A stretch of 38,738 nucleotides of DNA. It comes from Campylobacter novaezeelandiae. Its GTDB lineage: Bacteria; Campylobacterota; Campylobacteria; Campylobacterales; Campylobacteraceae. The first letter of the stretch is position 1, and the number at the start of each line of letters is the position of its first letter. The position numbers and the translations under genes were made by a program. Below are positions 27,527 to 37,208 of the stretch, one piece after another. The stretch spans positions 1-38,738 of the forward strand of contig NZ_QPGR01000014.1 of assembly GCF_004323845.1 (NCBI RefSeq). The letters run 5' to 3'. Below the pieces are notes generated by a model that made no database searches, had not been told where the DNA came from, and saw only the letters and a program-made list of their open reading frames with translations.

Positions 27527-28900
27527 TTAACAATAACTTTGAAATTCTTTATAATACTTCCAAGAATCCACTATATCAGGACGATATTTATTTATATGTT
27601 TAAATTCACAATCAAATTTATTTTTGAGATAAATTATAATTTCTTGATTATTTTTAATATGTTCTAAAAGTTCTGTTTCTCTTAACATATCTTTTTCTGT
27701 TTGATCAATAACATCTTTAATAGCGTCTAAAAATTCTTTAAGATAATTTTTAACACCTTGATAAAGTTGTTTATTTTGATGAAGTTTTAAAAAGTCATTT
27801 TTATGTATAAAGATACCCAGATCATTGCATAAATCATTTTGTATGATATCTTCAATGATATTTAAAAATTCACCATCCATAAAACGATTAAAGATAATCA
27901 AAATGCTTTCTTTTGTATTGATATTATAATTTTTTAAATTATTAGTAGAATGAAAAGAATAAATATTTTTTAAGTCATTTTCATTTACATAAAGCTTTAG
28001 TGGAAATAAATACCTTAGATAACCTCGAAATTCTTTACTTTTGAATATATTTTTTTTACTGATATGGGGGGGGGTAAGAGATAAATTTTGAGCCAATTTA
28101 GTTAAAGTATCAAAGGCTTTTTCTTCGCTAAATTCACTCATATCTATATAAGTGATATTTTTAGGATTTAGTATTTTTATTAGTTTTTGGATGATAAAAA
28201 CATTATTTTCTAAGTCTTTAAAATCCCATTTAATTTCTGTTTTTTCATGGGTTAAAAAATCAATATAAGAATGCCAATCATAAGTAAGATTGAACATAGG
28301 TTCATAATTTCTTTGCACTTTATTCCAGTTCCTGCCAAGACAATGTTTTAAAATTCCTATAGGATCTCTTACTCCTATGATACAAGGAATAGAATCATCA
28401 AGTAAATAAAGGAATTTTTCTAGATCTTTTACATTGAGTTCTGAAAGATTAATGCCTTGATTTATAAAATTAGGATTATTAAGATAAGTATGTAAAAAAC
28501 AATATCTATTTTTTGCGTCATTTTCTAGCATCCAAGAGGGAAAACAAAGAGTATTAAGAGCTTCATTAACATATCTTAAAAAGGCACCGGCTCCAACTCC
28601 ATGCGGTGAAATATAAATAAATTTATATTTTTTACTCAAAGGAATGTTAAGATTCCAAGATAAATTCGCACAATATTCACTAGCATCTATATCAATCAAT
28701 TCTGGATTGATTAAAGGAGGATAAGGATGATTTGAGTATTTTTCTTTAAATTCATTAGAACTTAACCAGTTTGCAATTATATCTATATGATTAAGAATAA
28801 ATTCAAAGAAATTTTCATCATTTGAATTTTTTAAAGCATTAAGGATTAAATTGGCATTTTTTGGATCAAGTTTTTCTTTTAAAGTTTGTAAAATTTGCAT
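27527..28900 (-). CDS. DUF2972-family protein with C9 tract, ON
   Basis: Complete 457-residue paralogue of the gene at 1-1200. Motifs in order: HGVGAGAF at 100-107 after a beta strand, GVRDPIGILKH at 176-186, YIDMSEF followed by TLAQN-type helix near 252-272, and the C-terminal YRPDIVDSWKYYKEF. No signal peptide or membrane helix is seen. The layout resembles sulfotransferases (cofactor loop, RDP-S helix, then YxDL element). A C9 run in the coding strand encodes Thr276-Pro277-Pro278; +1 gives a stop within three codons and -1 a stop about 14 codons later, so it is a likely contingency locus now ON. It lies just after pbpA (2-base gap). Confidence 0.85.
   Translation of the reverse strand: MQILQTLKEKLDPKNANLILNALKNSNDENFFEFILNHIDIIANWLSSNEFKEKYSNHPYPPLINPELIDIDASEYCANLSWNLNIPLSKKYKFIYISPHGVGAGAFLRYVNEALNTLCFPSWMLENDAKNRYCFLHTYLNNPNFINQGINLSELNVKDLEKFLYLLDDSIPCIIGVRDPIGILKHCLGRNWNKVQRNYEPMFNLTYDWHSYIDFLTHEKTEIKWDFKDLENNVFIIQKLIKILNPKNITYIDMSEFSEEKAFDTLTKLAQNLSLTPPHISKKNIFKSKEFRGYLRYLFPLKLYVNENDLKNIYSFHSTNNLKNYNINTKESILIIFNRFMDGEFLNIIEDIIQNDLCNDLGIFIHKNDFLKLHQNKQLYQGVKNYLKEFLDAIKDVIDQTEKDMLRETELLEHIKNNQEIIIYLKNKFDCEFKHINKYRPDIVDSWKYYKEFQSYC
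28066..28074 (-). repeat. C9 contingency tract (coding strand), ON state
   Basis: Nine G on the plus strand, so C9 in the coding strand of the DUF2972 gene. The tract lies two thirds into the protein, so OFF variants would be truncated near residues 280-294. Confidence 0.8.
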
Positions 28901-28902
28901 GA

Positions 28903-30834
28903 TTAAAATATAATCTCACTTTCATTAAATTTAGTATTTTGCGATGGAAATGGTGATTTTGGGGTATAGTATTCTATATTTTTTTGATATATACCTTTTT
29001 TTACATCATTTGGAATACTAAATTTTCTTGTGGTATTAGGAAATTTTTCTAAATATTGAATCATAAATTCTTTAAACACAGGAGCTGCTGTTCTAGCTCC
29101 GCCTTCTGTTTTTTTCATAGGATAGTTATTATCATTTCCATACCAAATAATAGCTTCTATTTCAGGGGTTACCCCGCAAAACCAAGCATCAATGCTTTTA
29201 TTAGTCGTTCCTGTTTTTCCTGCTATTTCTATCCCTTCAACTCTTGCATTGCGTCCTGTTCCTTGTTCTACAACGTTTTTCATCATATCAAGCACTAAAA
29301 AAGCTTGAGCTTCATCACTTATTTTTTGTTCTTTAGGTTCAAATTCTGCAATAATATTTCCATTTTTATCTTGAATACTTTTTATGATTTGCAAATCTTT
29401 AATTTTTCCATAATTTCCAAACATAGTATAAAATTTTGAGTATTCTAAAGGAGAAATTCCAAAACTTCCAAGAACTATAGAAAGATTAGGGGGTAAATTT
29501 TTAAAACCCATTTGAGTTAGTTTTGAATATACAACATCAAGACCAATATTAAGTGCTAAATTTATGGTGGCTAAATTTCTTGATGCGCTTAAAGCTTTTT
29601 TAAGTGTGATCAATCCGCTAAAATCTTTGCTATAATTTTTTGGTTTCCAATCTTCATTATTTCCAGCCCCACCTTCAAAAATTCTTGATATATCAGCTAC
29701 TTCACTCATTGGAGAATAACCTAGATTAATGGCTACTTGATAAACAAAAGGTTTAAAAGAGCTTCCTGGTTGTCGCATGCTTTGAGTAGCTCTGTTATAA
29801 TTGCTTTTTTCATAATCAACCCCACCCACTAAAGCAAGCACTTCTCCATTTTGATGGTTTGCAACGACCATTGCTCCATTTAGTGTGTCTAAATTCGCAT
29901 TTTTATCTCTTTTAACAATTTCATCATAACCCCATTTTAAAGATTTTTGTGCCATTTCTTGAACATCTAAATCTATATTTAAAATTATTTTATATCCACC
30001 TGTTTTTAGATCTCTAATGCTAGGATTTAGTTGTTTTATAACTTCATCTACAACATAAGGTGCAGCGTTTTGAGTTAATGTATCATCATAAACTTTAGGA
30101 ATTTCATTTAAAGCTTCTTCGTATTCATTTTTTGATATCCATCCTAAGGTATAAAGTCTTTGGATTACATTATTGGCTCTTGAGATAGAAAGATCAAGAT
30201 GTTTTGTAGGATCATAGCTACTTGGAGCCTTAGGTAAACCTACTAATATAGCAATTTCTTTAAGACTTAATTCGTTTAAATTTTTATGAAAATATCCAAG
30301 AGCAGCAGTCTTAACTCCATAATACCCATGTCCAAAAAAGATAAAATTTAGATATCTTTCTAAAATTTCTTCTTTGCTAAGTATAGTTTCCATTTTATAG
30401 GCTAAAAGCGCTTCGCGTATTTTTCTGCTAATAGTTCTTTCAGGGGTAAGTTCGGTATTTTTGATAAATTGTTGCGTAAGAGTTGATGCCCCTTCCATAG
30501 TTTTACCGCCACTTTTTATGATTTTTATTAAGGCTCTAAAAATAGCATCAATATTAACTCCATTATGTTCAAAAAAGCTTGTATCTTCAATGGCTACTAA
30601 AGCTTCTATAAGTCTTGGAGGAAATTCTTCATATTTAGCATAAAATCTATGTTGCTCAAAAATATTAGCAATGAGTTTTAAATTTTTATCAAAAATTTGA
30701 GTTGTTAAAGGTGGATTATATTCTTTAAAAATATAATCTTTTGTATCTAGACTTGAAAAAAGATAAGTGATATAGATAAAAATTAAAATACAAATTAAAG
30801 AAAAGAATGAAAAAATATATTTTAAAAATTTCAT
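28903..30834 (-). CDS. pbpA: penicillin-binding protein 1A, bifunctional
   Basis: Inner-membrane peptidoglycan synthase with glycosyltransferase and transpeptidase domains. The 643-residue protein has a membrane anchor at about 5-27, glycosyltransferase-51 motifs EDTSFFEH (catalytic E83) and GASTLTQQ (115-122), and RKIREALLAYKME. The transpeptidase motifs are SSFK with nucleophile S358, SRN, and KTGTTN near residue 540. It overlaps maf by 4 bases. It probably works with the M23 peptidase and bactofilin encoded at 10877-12108 in cell-wall shaping, as a general relationship. Confidence 0.95.
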   Translation of the reverse strand: MKFLKYIFSFFSLICILIFIYITYLFSSLDTKDYIFKEYNPPLTTQIFDKNLKLIANIFEQHRFYAKYEEFPPRLIEALVAIEDTSFFEHNGVNIDAIFRALIKIIKSGGKTMEGASTLTQQFIKNTELTPERTISRKIREALLAYKMETILSKEEILERYLNFIFFGHGYYGVKTAALGYFHKNLNELSLKEIAILVGLPKAPSSYDPTKHLDLSISRANNVIQRLYTLGWISKNEYEEALNEIPKVYDDTLTQNAAPYVVDEVIKQLNPSIRDLKTGGYKIILNIDLDVQEMAQKSLKWGYDEIVKRDKNANLDTLNGAMVVANHQNGEVLALVGGVDYEKSNYNRATQSMRQPGSSFKPFVYQVAINLGYSPMSEVADISRIFEGGAGNNEDWKPKNYSKDFSGLITLKKALSASRNLATINLALNIGLDVVYSKLTQMGFKNLPPNLSIVLGSFGISPLEYSKFYTMFGNYGKIKDLQIIKSIQDKNGNIIAEFEPKEQKISDEAQAFLVLDMMKNVVEQGTGRNARVEGIEIAGKTGTTNKSIDAWFCGVTPEIEAIIWYGNDNNYPMKKTEGGARTAAPVFKEFMIQYLEKFPNTTRKFSIPNDVKKGIYQKNIEYYTPKSPFPSQNTKFNESEIIF

Positions 30835-31370
30835 AAATAAGCCTTTAAAGTATCAGTATTTAATCCCAAAGCCGTATTTAAGTTGCCAATTTGTTTATCA
30901 ATATACTTTTGATGAAAGCCTTCGCACATGATAGCTCCAGCCTTTCCCTTATAAAGACCACTTTCTATATAATCTTTCATTTCATCTTTATCAAATTCTT
31001 TAAAAAATAGACTTGTTTTTGAAAGAGAAAAAATTCTTTTTTGCGGAGTTTTTAAGATAAAGGCACTTAAAATATCTACTTTTTTACCGCTTTGCATAGT
31101 AAGCATTTTATAAGCTTGTTCTTTATTTAATGCTTTGGTTAGGATATTATTTTGGATACAAGCAATGCTATCTGCAAAAAGTATCTTATCATAATTAAAT
31201 TTTTGGCAAAATTGTCTTTCTTTTGCTTTTACAACTTCTTGCACATAAATACTTGGAGTATAAGAAGTTGTAATATTTTCATCATAATTAAAACAAATTT
31301 GAGTAAATTTAATTCCAGCCTGTTTTAATAAATTTACCCTAGAAATAGAAGAAGAAGCTAGATAAAGCAT
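30831..31370 (-). CDS. maf: Maf-family nucleoside triphosphate pyrophosphatase
   Basis: Hydrolyses non-canonical or pyrimidine nucleoside triphosphates (house-cleaning enzyme). The 179-residue protein starts with LASSSISRVNLLKQAG, the Maf signature, and carries the conserved acidic residue in FADSIA near 67 and the C-terminal IGNLNTALGL. It is slightly short for the family. It shares one base with alaS and overlaps pbpA by 4 bases. Confidence 0.92.
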   Translation of the reverse strand: MLYLASSSISRVNLLKQAGIKFTQICFNYDENITTSYTPSIYVQEVVKAKERQFCQKFNYDKILFADSIACIQNNILTKALNKEQAYKMLTMQSGKKVDILSAFILKTPQKRIFSLSKTSLFFKEFDKDEMKDYIESGLYKGKAGAIMCEGFHQKYIDKQIGNLNTALGLNTDTLKAYL

Positions 31371-33916
31371 TATTTACAAAGCTCTTTTTCTATAAAATCT
31401 TTTGACTCTTGTAAAGCTTGATCAATCTTTGCAAAGTCTTTTCCTCCAGCTGTTGCAAAATCATCTCTACCTCCGCCATTTCCGCCTAAAATTATAGCGG
31501 CTTGTTTAACCAAAATTCCAGCTTTTAAAGGTGCATTTTTTACACCTGCAGCAAGATTGATTTTTTCATTTTTGCTTTGTATGAGTAAAATCACACTTTT
31601 TTCAAATTTATTTTTAAATTCATCGATAAGATTTTTTATATCGATATTTTCATCATCAATTTTTTGAATACAAATTTGTGTTTGATTGATACAAATAGAA
31701 TCTAGCTTGATTTGACTAGAATTTCTAAGCTCATTTTTAGAATTTCTAAGCTCATTTTTGAGTTTTTTGATGCTACTTAAAGCATCATTATTTTTTAATT
31801 CTTCTTTTATATCGTTTAATTCCTCAATAATGCCTTGTGTAAATTCTAATGCCGCTTTAGAAACTACTGCTTCTATTCTTCTGATTCCAGAACTTACACC
31901 ACTTTCTTTGATGATATAAAAACTTCCAATTTCAGCAGTATTTTCAACATGAGTTCCCCCGCAAAGCTCTTTACTTTCTCCTAGGGTTAAAACCCTAACT
32001 TCATTTTGATATTTTTCACTAAATAAAGCTATAGCACCGCTTTTTTTTGCTTCTTCTAAAGTCATAAAATCAATTTTAGTTTTATTTGCACTAATGATCA
32101 TTTCATTAACACATTTTTCAATTTCTTTGAGTTCTTTTTTGCTTAGAGCCTTAGAATAGCTAAAGTCAAATCTTAATCTATTGTATTCCACTAAAGAACC
32201 CGCTTGATTGACTTGATCACCTAAAATCTTTTTTAAAGCATGATGAAGAAGATGAGTAGCACTATGATGTCTTGCAGTTTGCATTCTTTTTTCTAGATCA
32301 ATTTTTGCTTCTATTATTTGATTTGTTTCAAATTTTTCACAAGCTTTTACTTTACTAAGATTAAGATCAAAGAATTTTTGAGTAGCTAAAACTTCACTTT
32401 GATTGATTTTACCACTATCGCCACTTTGTCCCCCGCTTGTTGGGTAAAAAGGAGTTTTTTCAAGCATTATCCAGCCTATTTGTCCTTGATCTAAATGAGA
32501 AAGTTCTTTAAAATTTTCATCTAAAAGAGCTAAAATTTTTGTTTTTTGATTAAATTGTTCATAACCAACAAATTCATTTTTACTAAATTTTTCAATTAAA
32601 TTTTTAAAATCCCCGCTAATGCTTATATCTCCACTACCTTTCCAAGAATTTTTAGCTCTATTTTTTTGTTCTTGCATTAAGGCATTAAATTTTTCTTCAT
32701 CAATAACAATATTTTTTTCTTTAAGCATATCTTGAGTGAGATCTAAAGGAAAACCATATGTATCATAAAGCTTAAAAGCTATTTCTCCGCTAAAAACTTC
32801 TTTGGTATTTTTAAGTTCATCATTAAAGATTTCTATACCTTTTTCTATGGTATTTAAAAATCTTTCTTCTTCAAGTTTAATTTGCTCTTTTACGTAGTCT
32901 TTTTTTTCATTAAGATAAGTATAATGCTTACCCATGATATCACAAACTTTATCAACAAGTTTATACATAAAAGGTTTTTTTAGCCCAAGCAAATAACCAT
33001 GTCTTAAGGCACGACGCAATATTCTTCTTAAAACATAGCCCCTACCTTCTTTGTCAAAATTTATACCTTGAGCTAGTAAAAATACACTAGATCTTATATG
33101 ATCAGCTATAACCCTATAGCTAGCTCCTTTTTCATATACATAAGGTTTTTTACAAATTTTTGCTATTTCTTCGATAATAGGCATAAACAAAGAAGTATCA
33201 AAATTGCTAAATTTTCCTTCTTTGATGGCTATAACTCTCTCAAGTCCCATTCCTGTATCTATACTAGGTTTAGGCAAAGGAGTAAGAGTTCCATCTGCAC
33301 TTCTTTCATATTGCATAAAAACAAGATTCCAAATTTCTAAGAAGCGATCTCCATCTCCACCCATATAATCTTCTAAACCATTAAAATGCTCTTCTCCTTG
33401 ATCGTAAAAAATCTCACTACAAGGCCCACAAGGTCCAGTATCTCCCATTTGCCAGAAATTATCTTTATCTCCAAATTTATAAATTCTCTCTTTTGGAACA
33501 AAATTCTGCCAAAGCTCATAAGCCTCATCATCATTTTCATGGGTTGTTACATAAAGTTTTTCTTTTGGGAGTTTTAAAACTTCAGTTACAAATTCCCAAG
33601 CATAAGCAATAGCATCTTTTTTAAAATAATCCCCAAAACTAAAATTCCCAAGCATTTCAAAAAAAGTATGATGTCTAGCCGTATAACCAACATTATCAAG
33701 ATCATTATGTTTTCCACCAGCTCTTATACAAGTTTGACAACTTGTTCTACGAGGCGGATTAGGGCGTGGAATTTCTCCTGTGAAAATACTTTTAAAAGGA
33801 ACCATACCTGCATTTGTAAAAAGTAGGGTAGGATCTTCAGGAACCAAAGGAGCAGAAAAAACCACTTCATGACCTTTTGATTTAAAAAAATTCAAATATT
33901 CGCTTCTAATATCCAT
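31370..33916 (-). CDS. alaS: alanyl-tRNA synthetase
   Basis: Class II synthetase for tRNA-Ala with editing. The 848-residue protein shows the catalytic core ([21 protein letters not shown] near 54-74, split by family as RRTSCQTC and RAGGKHNDL), the editing-domain zinc ligands ATHLLHH and CGGTHVENT, and the C-terminal C-Ala domain ending in [10 protein letters not shown] 21-bp perfect tandem repeat (31718-31759) adds KNELRNS twice in the helical linker near residue 720-735. It is first in the leftward alaS-maf-pbpA-DUF2972 run. GGGAAAG lies before the ATG. Confidence 0.97.
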   Translation of the reverse strand: MDIRSEYLNFFKSKGHEVVFSAPLVPEDPTLLFTNAGMVPFKSIFTGEIPRPNPPRRTSCQTCIRAGGKHNDLDNVGYTARHHTFFEMLGNFSFGDYFKKDAIAYAWEFVTEVLKLPKEKLYVTTHENDDEAYELWQNFVPKERIYKFGDKDNFWQMGDTGPCGPCSEIFYDQGEEHFNGLEDYMGGDGDRFLEIWNLVFMQYERSADGTLTPLPKPSIDTGMGLERVIAIKEGKFSNFDTSLFMPIIEEIAKICKKPYVYEKGASYRVIADHIRSSVFLLAQGINFDKEGRGYVLRRILRRALRHGYLLGLKKPFMYKLVDKVCDIMGKHYTYLNEKKDYVKEQIKLEEERFLNTIEKGIEIFNDELKNTKEVFSGEIAFKLYDTYGFPLDLTQDMLKEKNIVIDEEKFNALMQEQKNRAKNSWKGSGDISISGDFKNLIEKFSKNEFVGYEQFNQKTKILALLDENFKELSHLDQGQIGWIMLEKTPFYPTSGGQSGDSGKINQSEVLATQKFFDLNLSKVKACEKFETNQIIEAKIDLEKRMQTARHHSATHLLHHALKKILGDQVNQAGSLVEYNRLRFDFSYSKALSKKELKEIEKCVNEMIISANKTKIDFMTLEEAKKSGAIALFSEKYQNEVRVLTLGESKELCGGTHVENTAEIGSFYIIKESGVSSGIRRIEAVVSKAALEFTQGIIEELNDIKEELKNNDALSSIKKLKNELRNSKNELRNSSQIKLDSICINQTQICIQKIDDENIDIKNLIDEFKNKFEKSVILLIQSKNEKINLAAGVKNAPLKAGILVKQAAIILGGNGGGRDDFATAGGKDFAKIDQALQESKDFIEKELCK
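31718..31759 (-). repeat. 21-bp perfect tandem duplication inside alaS
   Basis: Two identical 21-base copies (31718-31738 and 31739-31759) encode KNELRNS twice, exactly one heptad each, in the coiled-coil linker. The reading frame is kept. Confidence 0.9.
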
Positions 33917-33994
33917 AAAAACTTTCCCAAAATTTAAAATTACTATTCAAAAATATATGATATCAAAATTACTTTAAATTAAGTAAAACTAAAA

Positions 33995-34000
33995 TACAAT
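33995..34000 (+). promoter_or_regulatory. candidate -10 for the degT-hemH operon
   Basis: TACAAT at 33995-34000 would start transcription near 34007, 25 bases before the ATG at 34032. It lies in the divergent spacer between alaS and the aminotransferase. Confidence 0.4.
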
Positions 34001-34031
34001 TAATCTTTTAATTAAATACTTAAGGTTTTTT

Positions 34032-35108
34032 ATGGATTTTATCAATCTTAAAGCTCAATATAGCGCCTATAAAAATGAAATAGATTCAGAAATTTCAAAA
34101 ATTTTAAATAATTCTTCTTTTATCGGTGGAGACAAACTTAAAGAATTTGAGGCAAATTTAGCCAAATACGTAGGCGTTAAAAATGCCATTGGATGTTCAA
34201 GTGGAACTAGTGCTTTATATTTAGCTTTAAGAGCTTTAGGTATTTCTTATGATGATGAGGTGATTGTTCCAAGTTTTACTTTTATTGCTACAGCAGAAGT
34301 TGTAGCATTAGTTGGTGCAAAGCCTGTTTTTGTAGATATTGATTTAGATGATTTTAATTTAAGCATTGAAGAGGTTAAAAAAGCTATTTCTCCAAAGACA
34401 AAAGCCATCATTGCCGTAAGTATTTTTGGGCAAATGCCTGATTTATTTGCTTTTAAAAAATTATGCGATGAAAAAAATATCACCTTAATCGAAGATGGAG
34501 CCCAAAGTTTTGGGGCAAGCTATAAGGATAAAAAATCATGTTCCATAGCTCACATTTCTTGCACAAGTTTTTTTCCTTCTAAGCCTTTAGGAGCTTATGG
34601 AGATGGAGGTGCTATTTTTTGTGATGATGATTTTCTAGCACAAAAAATAAAAATACTTCTAAACCACGGTCAAACTCAAAAATACAATCACGAATTTATA
34701 GGGATCAATGCACGACTTGACACCTTGCAAGCTGCTATTTTAGATGTAAAGCTCAAATACTTTGATGATGAACTTAAAACAAGGGCAAAATTAGCAGCAA
34801 ATTATGATAAGAATTTAAAAAATTGCCAAATTCCTAAAATCAAAAAAGATTTTATAAGCGTTTATGCACAATACAGCGTCTTAGTCGAAGATAGGGCTAG
34901 GGTGATTGAAAAATTTAAACAAGCAAACATTCCTTATGCTATACATTATCCTATACCACTTCACAAACAACCTTGTTTTAAAGAATTTTCCCATTTAGAA
35001 CTTAAAAATTCAGAATTTATAAGCGAACATATCTTGTCTTTACCTTTTTCTGCGTTTTTAAAAGAAGAAGAACAAGAAAAAATTATTAATTTATTTGCGA
35101 ATTTATAA
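34032..35108 (+). CDS. DegT/DnrJ/EryC1-family sugar aminotransferase
   Basis: PLP-dependent enzyme, likely converting a nucleotide-linked keto-sugar to an amino sugar. The 358-residue protein starts MDFINLKAQY, with GCSSGTSALYLALRAL near 54-69, EDGAQSFGA near 154-162 (Asp155 and Gln158 contact the cofactor) and the PLP lysine Lys184 in FFPSKPLGAYGDGG. It adjoins an oxidoreductase and hemH, an arrangement I recall from C. jejuni next to alaS. The exact sugar cannot be read. Confidence 0.9.
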   Translation: MDFINLKAQYSAYKNEIDSEISKILNNSSFIGGDKLKEFEANLAKYVGVKNAIGCSSGTSALYLALRALGISYDDEVIVPSFTFIATAEVVALVGAKPVFVDIDLDDFNLSIEEVKKAISPKTKAIIAVSIFGQMPDLFAFKKLCDEKNITLIEDGAQSFGASYKDKKSCSIAHISCTSFFPSKPLGAYGDGGAIFCDDDFLAQKIKILLNHGQTQKYNHEFIGINARLDTLQAAILDVKLKYFDDELKTRAKLAANYDKNLKNCQIPKIKKDFISVYAQYSVLVEDRARVIEKFKQANIPYAIHYPIPLHKQPCFKEFSHLELKNSEFISEHILSLPFSAFLKEEEQEKIINLFANL

Positions 35109-35120
35109 TTAGGAATTTTT

Positions 35121-35972
35121 ATGAAAATCGGTATTATAGGCCTTGGCCATATGGGAAAAAATCATTTAAAAGAGCTTAAAAATAATTCTAATTTTAAACT
35201 TAATGCTTTATTTGATATCCAAAAATTTTCAAGCAATATTCCTTTTTTTGATAATCTAGATGATTTTTTAAAGCAAGATAATGATATAGTGATTATTGCA
35301 ACGCCTACATTTACTCACTTAGATATTGCAAAAAAAGTTTTACCAAAAGTAAAAACTGTATTGATAGAAAAGCCACTAGCAATGAATTTAAAAGAAATCA
35401 AAGAATTTGAAAAATACTCCAAATCCCACGATAACAACATAGCCGTTGGCTTTTGCGAAAGATTTAATCCCTGCATAAGAGCCTTAAAAAAGATCTTAGA
35501 CAATGAGCTTTTAATAAGCATAAACATTCAAAGATTTTCAAGTTTTCCTCAAAGAATACAAGATGTTGGAATTTTACAAGATTTAGCCGTGCACGATCTT
35601 GATCTTTTACATTTTTTAAGCAATCAAAAAATTTCAGAAGCTAAAATTTTAAAAAACTATACTCAAGAATGCCATCAAGAAAGCGAAAGTATCATATCGT
35701 GCAAAATGCAAAATTTTATAGCCTGCTTACATCAAAGCTGGAATAGCACCCAAAAAATAAGAAAAATCCAAATAATCACAAACAAGCATTTTTACGAAGC
35801 TGATCTAATCAACCTAGTTTTATTAAAAGACAATGCAAAAATTGAACTTGAAAAGCATTCTACGCTTTTTAAAGAGCATGAGGACTTATTTAAATTTGCT
35901 CTAAATCAAAAAAATGATCTAGCTTCCATACAAGATGCATTTTTAGTCCAAGAGATTTTAGAGAAACGCTAA
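35121..35972 (+). CDS. Gfo/Idh/MocA-family NAD(P)-dependent oxidoreductase
   Basis: A 283-residue Rossmann-fold protein with GIIGLGHMGKNHL near 4-16 (nucleotide binding), the family signature EKPLAMN at 83-89, and a second alpha/beta domain with VHDLDLLHFL near 157-166, whose His-Asp lie in the substrate pocket. Together with the upstream aminotransferase it could oxidise and aminate a nucleotide sugar, as WbpB/WbpE-type pairs do; this is inference. AGGA precedes the ATG. It shares one base with hemH (TAATG). Confidence 0.88.
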   Translation: MKIGIIGLGHMGKNHLKELKNNSNFKLNALFDIQKFSSNIPFFDNLDDFLKQDNDIVIIATPTFTHLDIAKKVLPKVKTVLIEKPLAMNLKEIKEFEKYSKSHDNNIAVGFCERFNPCIRALKKILDNELLISINIQRFSSFPQRIQDVGILQDLAVHDLDLLHFLSNQKISEAKILKNYTQECHQESESIISCKMQNFIACLHQSWNSTQKIRKIQIITNKHFYEADLINLVLLKDNAKIELEKHSTLFKEHEDLFKFALNQKNDLASIQDAFLVQEILEKR

Positions 35973-36883
35973 TGAAACTTGTTTTATTTTTAAATATGGG
36001 TGGCGTAAGCAAGATAGAAGATTGCGAACTTTTTTTAAAAAATATGTTCAATGATCCTTATATTTTAGGAATTAAAAATAAATTTTTAAGAAAAATGATC
36101 GCTTTTTTGATCACTAAAATGAGATTAAAGGCTATGCAAAAAAATTATGAAATTTTAGGTGGAAAATCCCCTTTAAATGACATAACCTTAAGTCTTTGTG
36201 AAAAACTAAACAAAAATGAAAATTTTAAATTCGATTTTGTCAATTTATACGTCCCGCCCTTTGCCACAGAAGTTTTAAAAAAATACTCCTTAAAAAAAAA
36301 TGACGAAATTATCCTTTTTCCACTTTATCCCCATCACTCTCAAACAACAGTAACAACCTCGCTTGAAGTCTTAAAAAAAAGTATTGATGCCTTAAATATC
36401 GACTCTAAAATTCACATCATTGATATTTTTTACAAAGATGAACTTTACAATCAAATGATTATAAATCACATTTTAAAAGAAAATGAAAATTTTAAAAGAG
36501 ATCAAAAAAAGACTTTGATTTTTTCAGCTCATTCTTTACCTATATCTATAATCAAAAAGGGAGATTTATACGAAAAGCACACTGTAGAGCATTTTGAAAT
36601 TTTAAAGGATAAACTTAAGGATCATTTTGATGAAATTTTACTCTCTTATCAGTCAAAATTAGGCCCAGTAAAATGGCTTGAGCCAAATACAAGCGATATC
36701 TTAAAAAATCTAAAAAACGATGCCTTAATATATCCAATTTCTTTTTGTATTGATTGCTCAGAAACTGTATTTGAGCTTGGTATCGAGTATAAAAAACTAA
36801 GTAATAAAAACTATAAAGTCATTTCTTGTCCAAATGATAGCCTAGAATTTCAAACTTTTATCCTTTCTAAACTTTCCCTTTAA
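35972..36883 (+). CDS. hemH: ferrochelatase
   Basis: Inserts ferrous iron into protoporphyrin IX, the last step of haem synthesis. The 303-residue protein has LFLNMGGV at the start, PLYPHHSQTTVTTSLE near 114-129, SAHSLPISIIKKGD near 183-196 with the metal-binding His, and SFCIDCSETVFELGIEY near 254-270 with the conserved Glu. A clear terminator follows. The upstream hemD gene supplies an earlier step. Confidence 0.95.
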   Translation: MKLVLFLNMGGVSKIEDCELFLKNMFNDPYILGIKNKFLRKMIAFLITKMRLKAMQKNYEILGGKSPLNDITLSLCEKLNKNENFKFDFVNLYVPPFATEVLKKYSLKKNDEIILFPLYPHHSQTTVTTSLEVLKKSIDALNIDSKIHIIDIFYKDELYNQMIINHILKENENFKRDQKKTLIFSAHSLPISIIKKGDLYEKHTVEHFEILKDKLKDHFDEILLSYQSKLGPVKWLEPNTSDILKNLKNDALIYPISFCIDCSETVFELGIEYKKLSNKNYKVISCPNDSLEFQTFILSKLSL

Positions 36884-36894
36884 ATTTAAACTCA

Positions 36895-36927
36895 TCAAAG
36901 ATAATTGATTCTATCTTTGATTTTTTT
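36895..36927 (+). terminator. Rho-independent terminator after hemH
   Basis: TCAAAGATA (36895-36903) and TATCTTTGA (36912-36920) form a perfect 9-base stem with an 8-base loop, followed by seven T (36921-36927). Confidence 0.85.
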
Positions 36928-37208
36928 CATTTTTAATAATAGAAAATTAATAAAGTTTTTATTTTCAGTAAAATAAATATATTATCAAGTATTTTAAAAC
37001 TATAACCATTATTCTTTTAATTTTTAGTCTATATCTTTTATCTTAATACAACAATATCAAAAAAAAAAAAAATGAATTAATAATTATTATTAATAAGAAT
37101 TTAATTAAAAATATTTTATTATTCCGAAAATCTAATTTAGATTTTATTACTCTTTATTTTTATTTCCCTTTTAAAAATTAAAATAAATAAACGCAAGGAG
37201 TTTAATTA
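36928..37208. other. AT-rich leader region of the autotransporter gene
   Basis: About 280 bases with no gene. It holds an A14 run (37059-37072), a 19-base palindrome with arms AAAATCTAA and TTAGATTTT (37127-37145), and the ribosome binding site AAGGAG ending at 37200, 8 bases before the ATG. No single -10 stands out in such AT-rich sequence. Confidence 0.55.
37127..37145. promoter_or_regulatory. 19-bp palindrome upstream of the autotransporter gene
   Basis: Arms of 9 bases with one central T, about 65 bases before the start codon. Possible operator or mRNA leader hairpin. Confidence 0.4.
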
